27,591 nucleotides of DNA from CAYVQZ01 sp964453435 (GTDB taxonomy: Bacteria > Abyssobacteria > SURF-5), in NCBI GenBank assembly GCA_964453435.1, contig CAYVQZ010000062.1, positions 1-27,591 on the forward strand. Reading direction: 5' to 3'. The translations under genes were made by a program, and so were the position numbers. This document shows positions 23,817 through 27,591 of this stretch, piece after piece (the first letter of the stretch is position 1; every line of letters begins with the position of its first letter). The notes below the pieces were generated by a model. The model searched no databases and had not been told where the DNA came from. It worked only from the letters and a program-made list of their open reading frames with translations.

Positions 23817-25019
23817 TTATCGAGAAGATGTTCCCAGAATCTCGATTGCTGAAAGCGCGTAGAGTTTCACCGCCTCGATGACGGCTTTCACGGGCACATG
23901 CTCGTCCGGAGTGTGCGCAAGTTCCGCAACCCCCGGTCCGATAAGAATAGTCGGAATTCCCTTTTCGGCAAAGAATCGGCCGTCGCTGACCTGCTGATAG
24001 CCTGTCGGCTCGGAGTCGAGACTCAGACAGGCGCATGCCCGCGCGGCGGCTTTCACCAGTTCCGCATCCGGTGGGGTCTCGAATGAATTGGCCCGATACA
24101 GGACCGAGAAATCGGCATCGAAGGTGTCGTCATCCTTTTTCAGGCGTTCGATGATTTCCGCAATCTCGTTCTCGGCCTCCTCGAACGTCTCGCCCGGGAG
24201 CGTTCGCCGGTCCATGGTCAGACGGCATTCGTCGGGCACCACATTGATCGCCACGCCCCCCTCTATGATGCCGAAGTTATAAGAGGGTGGGGGAGTGAGC
24301 GGGTGGCGTTTCCGTTCGAATGAGCGCCCGAGCGTTGTCTCAATCTCGCGAATGAGGCTTGCCATGTGACTTATCGCGCTGATTCCTTCCCAGGGAGTGC
24401 TCGCGTGCGCCGTCCGGCCGTGGGTGGTCAACGTCGCAACGAAGAGTCCCTTTTCGGCGATTGCTATCCGGTTGGACGTAATCTCCCCGATGATTGCGAA
24501 ATCCGGTTTGAGCGCTCCGCTGTCCAGCAGATACTGGGTCCCCATCGAGCCGCCGGTTTCCTCATCACTCACAATGACGACTTCCAGCGTGCCGTTCAGA
24601 TTCAGGCCGGCCCTCTCGAGGGCTCTCGCGGCCATGAGCATCGCCACGCCGCATCCTTTCGCGTCGGCGCTCCCGCGTCCGTATAATTCCCCCGCCACTA
24701 TTCCACCGCCGAACGGGTCATGGCTCCATTTCGTCGCGTCGCCCACCGGAACGGTGTCCATGTGCGAATTGAAGCAAAGAGACGTATCGCCGGGTGCGCC
24801 GACTCGAAGGACGATGTTCGGCCTCTGGTCGTCAAACGAATGAACCTCATAGGGGCTGTCGAATTTCTTCAGGCGACGCTCGAGCGCTGCCGCCGCGGCC
24901 GTCGTGTCACCCGGCGGATTCACCGATTGCGCCCGGACGAACTCGACGAGAAAATCGATTATCTCCCGCTCCATTTCATCGACGGTTTGGTGGATACGCT
25001 GAACGTGTTCCTCCGTCAT
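23817..25019 (-). CDS. M20 family metallopeptidase (ArgE/DapE type deacylase)
   Basis: A 400-residue di-zinc M20 enzyme: NSHMDTVP (H86, D88), GRGSADAKGC (bridging D119), SDEETGG (catalytic E153, ligand E154), a dimerisation insert with GRTAHASTPWEG, and the closing AHTPDEHVP ligand. These residues define ArgE/DapE/ACY1-like deacylases, which remove acyl groups from amino acids or diamines. The start at 25019 (MTEEHVQRIHQ) is chosen because AGGGGGG precedes it and family homology begins here; the frame runs open to 25166, but that extension lies beside a repeat element. It is the first gene of a two-gene unit with the D-aminoacylase-like gene, suggesting joint processing of N-acyl amino acids of both stereochemistries. 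That joint role is inference. Confidence 0.88.
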   Translation of the reverse strand: MTEEHVQRIHQTVDEMEREIIDFLVEFVRAQSVNPPGDTTAAAAALERRLKKFDSPYEVHSFDDQRPNIVLRVGAPGDTSLCFNSHMDTVPVGDATKWSHDPFGGGIVAGELYGRGSADAKGCGVAMLMAARALERAGLNLNGTLEVVIVSDEETGGSMGTQYLLDSGALKPDFAIIGEITSNRIAIAEKGLFVATLTTHGRTAHASTPWEGISAISHMASLIREIETTLGRSFERKRHPLTPPPSYNFGIIEGGVAINVVPDECRLTMDRRTLPGETFEEAENEIAEIIERLKKDDDTFDADFSVLYRANSFETPPDAELVKAAARACACLSLDSEPTGYQQVSDGRFFAEKGIPTILIGPGVAELAHTPDEHVPVKAVIEAVKLYALSAIEILGTSSR

Positions 25020-25527
25020 AGCGCGCGAGCCCCCCTTTTTGAATGACGTCGGCTTATGGTGGTCCAGTGGAAAATTTGAACTGTCCAGTGTTTCGAGAGG
25101 GTGTTCCTGCGGGAAGCTGTCGATATCATACCGGAACGACATGAGGTAATCAAGTCGATTCCGCACATAAAGATAAAGGGACCAGGTCTACACATTCACA
25201 ACTTCTTGACCATCTAATCTCGTCTTCTTCCTCATTTCCCGATCGTCGTTCATTTTCTCGCTGAACCGGTGGCTAATTTGGAAATTTCCAAGTCGTAAAT
25301 TTTCTCCGCGTGAATGGTCAAAGGTCAGGCGCATCTTTTCGCGTCACGTGATGTTCCGTGAATGTGTAGACCCCCTCCCTTTTCCGCATCCCGCCTCTCT
25401 CGTAGCGAAGGGAGCTGCTACGCCTACATGCCGGAGGGAGCCCTCGGATTCAGCGCAGTTGTTCCACCGACAACCGGTCTGCGGTCCCCAAAATTGACAC
25501 CATAAGACCCGGCCGTCGGCGTTTCAG
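25020..25527. other. Intergenic region holding an inverted-repeat element
   Basis: About 500 nt without a gene, of which 25175-25382 is a MITE-like element. The remainder includes GGTCCCCAAAATTGACACC near 25480-25500, close to the kinase stop. No tRNA or convincing promoter was seen. Confidence 0.5.
25175..25382. mobile_element. MITE-like element with 25-nt terminal inverted repeats
   Basis: Left end 25175-25199 and right end 25358-25382 are inverted copies matching at 22 of 25 positions: AAAGGGA, three mismatched bases, then a perfect GGTCTACACATTCAC. The 158-nt interior has no coding potential. The core GTCTACACATT(C/G)AC recurs in the repeats at 805 and 1682. This suggests a non-autonomous family mobilised by a transposase encoded elsewhere, possibly a REP-associated tyrosine transposase. 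Confidence 0.65.
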
Positions 25528-27186
25528 TTACTTTCGTTTATCACGCAGGAGGATATTGACAACCAGGATGCATCCGCCCAGTACCGCGAGTGAAAACAGG
25601 ATGATGGCAAAGGCCGGATATCCGAAAATGGTCACCAAGGTCTCGACCTGCATCAACATTGCCGCCCCGATTATCAGGGCTGCCATAACCGCTCCAAGCG
25701 CAATGCGGTTCGCTATTTTCTCCAGACTTCGTATCAGGTTTTTCTCGTCGAAGGTGTGAACCTTAAACTCGATTTCATTGCGGGCCAGGCCATCGAGCAC
25801 CCTGTTCAGTCGGTGGGGAAGCTTTTGAAGAAATTCCTGCATTTCGAGCGTGGCCGAGAAAAGGGTTCCCGGCGAAAGACTTTTGAGCAAGTGCCGGCGC
25901 ATCAGCGCTTCGGTGTGGCCGCGAATCACGTCGTTCGGATTTATCTCCGGTGCAAGCGATCGGCCCACTTCGTCCAAATTGAGGAGCGTCTTGCCGATAA
26001 TCGCCAGCTCGATCGCGGGCCGAATGCGGTTTTCCCCTGAAAGACGGACCAGTTCCAACACGACACGGCCGATTTGGAGCTCGTGCAAGGTTGCATCGCG
26101 ATAACGGGATACGAGACCTCCCACCTGCCGCATGAAGCTCGACTCGTCGCAACCCTCGAGGCGGGCGCCCATTTCAATGAGCCCTTCGGCAGCCTCATAG
26201 CCGCGGCCGTTGCTCACCGCAAGGATCAGCTTCAGCAACCGGTCCTGCACCGACGGATCGAGACGCGCCACCATTCCGATGTCGAGCAGGCCGAGCTTTC
26301 CGTCGTCCGTCAGCAAGAGGTTGCCCGGATGCGGGTCGGCGTGGAAGAACCCTTCCAGCAGAATCTGGTCGAGATACGCCTTTAATAAGTCTTCCGCCAG
26401 ACCTCGACAATCGAGTTCCGTCCGAATGAGCGGGCTGATTTCGGTTATCTTCGTCCCCTGCAGGAAATCCATTGTCAAAACGAGCGCCGTGGAATAATCC
26501 GCCACCGGTTGAGGCACGATAATGTTCCGGTATCGTTTCAGATTTTCTCCGAGTGTTACCAGGTTGTCCGCCTCCTGCCGGAAGTTTAGCTCCTGCAAAA
26601 GAGTTCTTTTGAATTCGTAAAGCACCTGCCGGAGCGCATACTTTTTCCCTATCTCCGAGTGTCGATCGATGTGGCCGGCAACCTCATCAAGAAACTCCAG
26701 GTCTTCCGCGACGGTTCCCCTGATGCCGGGACGCTGGACCTTCACGGCGACCGGCTGGCCGTCCCGGAGCCTCGCCTGGTGCACCTGTGCCAGGGAAGCC
26801 GCCGCCAGCGGTTCCGCTTCGAATTCCTCGAAAGCCTTTGATATGCGCACGCCGAGTTCCCGGGAGACAATCTCTTCGACCTGTTCGAAGCCGAAGGGTT
26901 CCACCGCGTCCTGAAGCCGTGAGAGCGCCTCGAGATATGGGGGCGAAAGGAGGTCGTGCCGGGTGGACAGTAGCTGACCGAGCTTGATAAACGTGGGCCC
27001 CAGGGCCTCGAGGTCTTTGGCCAACTGCTCCGGCGCTCCGTCCGGCACCGATTCCGAAACCTCTTCTTCCACGACGAGTTCATCGAGCCCGACGGCGCGG
27101 ACCACGTCCTTCTGGCCATATTTGAAGAGCAGCATCGCAACGTCTTTATATCGCTTCAGGTGCTTCGGCTGAATTGGAAGCTTCAT
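25528..27186 (-). CDS. AarF/UbiB (ABC1) family atypical kinase
   Basis: A 552-residue ABC1/ADCK-type protein kinase-like protein. It shows the family-specific KxGQ motif (K68-L-G-Q71 in ALGPTFIKLGQLLSTR), the alanine-rich loop AAASLAQVH (128-136) replacing the glycine loop, VAVKVQRPG with K149, ELNFRQEADN, the catalytic-loop HADPHPGN (282-289) and the metal-binding LLDIG (D302). Two hydrophobic segments close the protein (about 497-545), as in membrane-tethered UbiB. The family supports ubiquinone or other isoprenoid-lipid metabolism by an ATPase or kinase activity not fully defined. No ubi genes are nearby. GGAGGAG lies five bases before the ATG at 27186. Confidence 0.92.
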   Translation of the reverse strand: MKLPIQPKHLKRYKDVAMLLFKYGQKDVVRAVGLDELVVEEEVSESVPDGAPEQLAKDLEALGPTFIKLGQLLSTRHDLLSPPYLEALSRLQDAVEPFGFEQVEEIVSRELGVRISKAFEEFEAEPLAAASLAQVHQARLRDGQPVAVKVQRPGIRGTVAEDLEFLDEVAGHIDRHSEIGKKYALRQVLYEFKRTLLQELNFRQEADNLVTLGENLKRYRNIIVPQPVADYSTALVLTMDFLQGTKITEISPLIRTELDCRGLAEDLLKAYLDQILLEGFFHADPHPGNLLLTDDGKLGLLDIGMVARLDPSVQDRLLKLILAVSNGRGYEAAEGLIEMGARLEGCDESSFMRQVGGLVSRYRDATLHELQIGRVVLELVRLSGENRIRPAIELAIIGKTLLNLDEVGRSLAPEINPNDVIRGHTEALMRRHLLKSLSPGTLFSATLEMQEFLQKLPHRLNRVLDGLARNEIEFKVHTFDEKNLIRSLEKIANRIALGAVMAALIIGAAMLMQVETLVTIFGYPAFAIILFSLAVLGGCILVVNILLRDKRK

Positions 27187-27291
27187 CCTCTCCTCCCGTC
27201 CAAAGCTTCGAAATGTGTATTGGCTCTCGAAAACAGCAGTCGCCTCCGAACACGGCGGAAGCCCCTTCCGGGCGTCGGGAAGGATTAGTTA

Positions 27292-27300
27292 AGTATATCA
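27292..27300 (-). promoter_or_regulatory. Extended -10 promoter candidate for the UbiB-like kinase
   Basis: On the minus strand TGATATACT gives an extended -10 (TGnTATACT) about 105 nt before the ATG. No good -35 is present at the usual distance. Confidence 0.3.
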
Positions 27301-27338
27301 AATGACAATTTCGTACGACACAGGCCGTCTCGTCTCTC

Positions 27339-27409
27339 TGTCATTCCCGTGCAAACGGGAACCCAGAAAAAAAGCTTTTTGAACCGCAAAGACGCGAAGG
27401 CAGCAAAGG
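27339..27409. repeat. TGTCATTCCC...GCAAAGG repeat, copy 3 (dRS3-like stem)
   Basis: TTCCCGT-GCAA-ACGGGAA is a perfect seven-base stem with a GCAA loop, followed by purines and CTTTTTGAACCGCAAAGACG. It shares block order with 5512-5580 and 20829-20897. Confidence 0.7.
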
Positions 27410-27419
27410 AAAACCGGGA

Positions 27420-27500
27420 ACCGCTGATGGACGCCTGTCTGCGTGCACCGCACAGGCAGGCAGATAAACGCCGATTTAAAGAACTTGGATTAACCACGAA
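27420..27500. repeat. 81-nt dispersed repeat with hairpin, copy 2
   Basis: This aligns with 5331-5411: CCTGTCTGCGTGC...GCACAGGCAGGCAGAT, then GATTTAAAGAA and CACGAA. The same imperfect stem can form. Confidence 0.75.
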
Positions 27501-27591
27501 CGAAGACTTGGAACCTTGGGCGCGAAGCGCCGGGCAACCACGGGGCGCATCTATGAAAACAAAAGTCAAGCAACACCTCACCTGTTCCTCG

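Larger units (their letters stand above)
27187..27591. other. Repeat-rich right end with kinase leader
   Basis: About 400 nt with no supported gene. After the presumed UbiB leader (to about 27300) the sequence is repeat: 27339-27409 is the third copy of the TGTCATTCCC family and 27420-27500 the second copy of the 81-nt repeat. The open frame on the minus strand here is repeat-derived. Confidence 0.6.

Noticed and set aside
25020..25166. N-terminal extension of the M20 protein
   Set aside because: The 49 extra residues lack homology, approach the inverted-repeat element, and a better start with a purine-rich ribosome site lies at 25019.
27285..27581. 98-codon minus-strand frame at the right end
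   Set aside because: Its sequence is accounted for by two dispersed repeats (27339-27409 and 27420-27500).
1..27591. CRISPR array, tRNA, rRNA or transposase gene
   Set aside because: No regularly spaced repeats, cloverleaf, rRNA signature or transposase motif was found on either strand by reading. A tRNA and covariance-model scan would settle this.

Overview
The window reads as a chromosomal segment of an uncultivated Gram-negative bacterium, about mid-50s percent GC by eye. The support is a predicted lipoprotein with a lipobox, a UbiB/AarF-type kinase, sigma70-like promoters, strong Shine-Dalgarno sites, and intergenic gaps packed with short dispersed palindromic repeats of the kind seen in many deep-branching environmental genomes. 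No rRNA, tRNA, CRISPR array, phage or intact transposase gene was found, so I cannot name the lineage from the sequence alone.

Layout, left to right. Positions 1-2430 are a repeat-rich tract holding a DUF4258/DUF2283 toxin-antitoxin-like pair (minus strand; the DUF4258 gene looks frameshifted at a homopolymer) and a small CxxC thioredoxin-like protein. Positions 2430-5119 hold a cation diffusion facilitator and an MFS transporter of the glycoside/SLC45-like type. Positions 5951-9548 hold a flavin amine-oxidase/protoporphyrinogen-oxidase-like protein and a long B12-binding-type radical SAM protein with an unassigned C-terminal extension. Positions 9687-13545 hold an amidohydrolase, an OFA/monocarboxylate-type MFS carrier and an alpha-type ADP-forming acyl-CoA synthetase. 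All of these except the thioredoxin are on the minus strand. A plus-strand three-PAS hybrid histidine kinase follows (14037-17066). Next, on the minus strand, come a propeller-like lipoprotein and a PPC/DUF296 protein. Divergent from them, on the plus strand, are a two-gene UxaA-family lyase that best fits sulfolactate sulfo-lyase SuyA/SuyB and then an SDR dehydrogenase. The right end, on the minus strand, carries a D-aminoacylase-like amidohydrolase with an M20 deacylase, then an AarF/UbiB kinase.

Taken together the metabolic genes suggest a scavenging heterotroph. It appears to take up carboxylates (OFA-type MFS), activate them with ADP-forming CoA ligation, deacylate N-acyl (D-)amino acids (deacylase plus M20), and possibly desulfonate sulfolactate to pyruvate and sulfite. 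The most notable non-coding content is a set of dispersed inverted-repeat families: a 208-nt element with 25-nt terminal inverted repeats at 25175-25382, 46-nt relatives of its ends near 805 and 1682, a 20-bp hairpin at 17156-17199, and GGGGACAGTCCC boxes at about 5841 and 22063. These look like REP/MITE-type non-autonomous elements and occupy many of the longer intergenic gaps.
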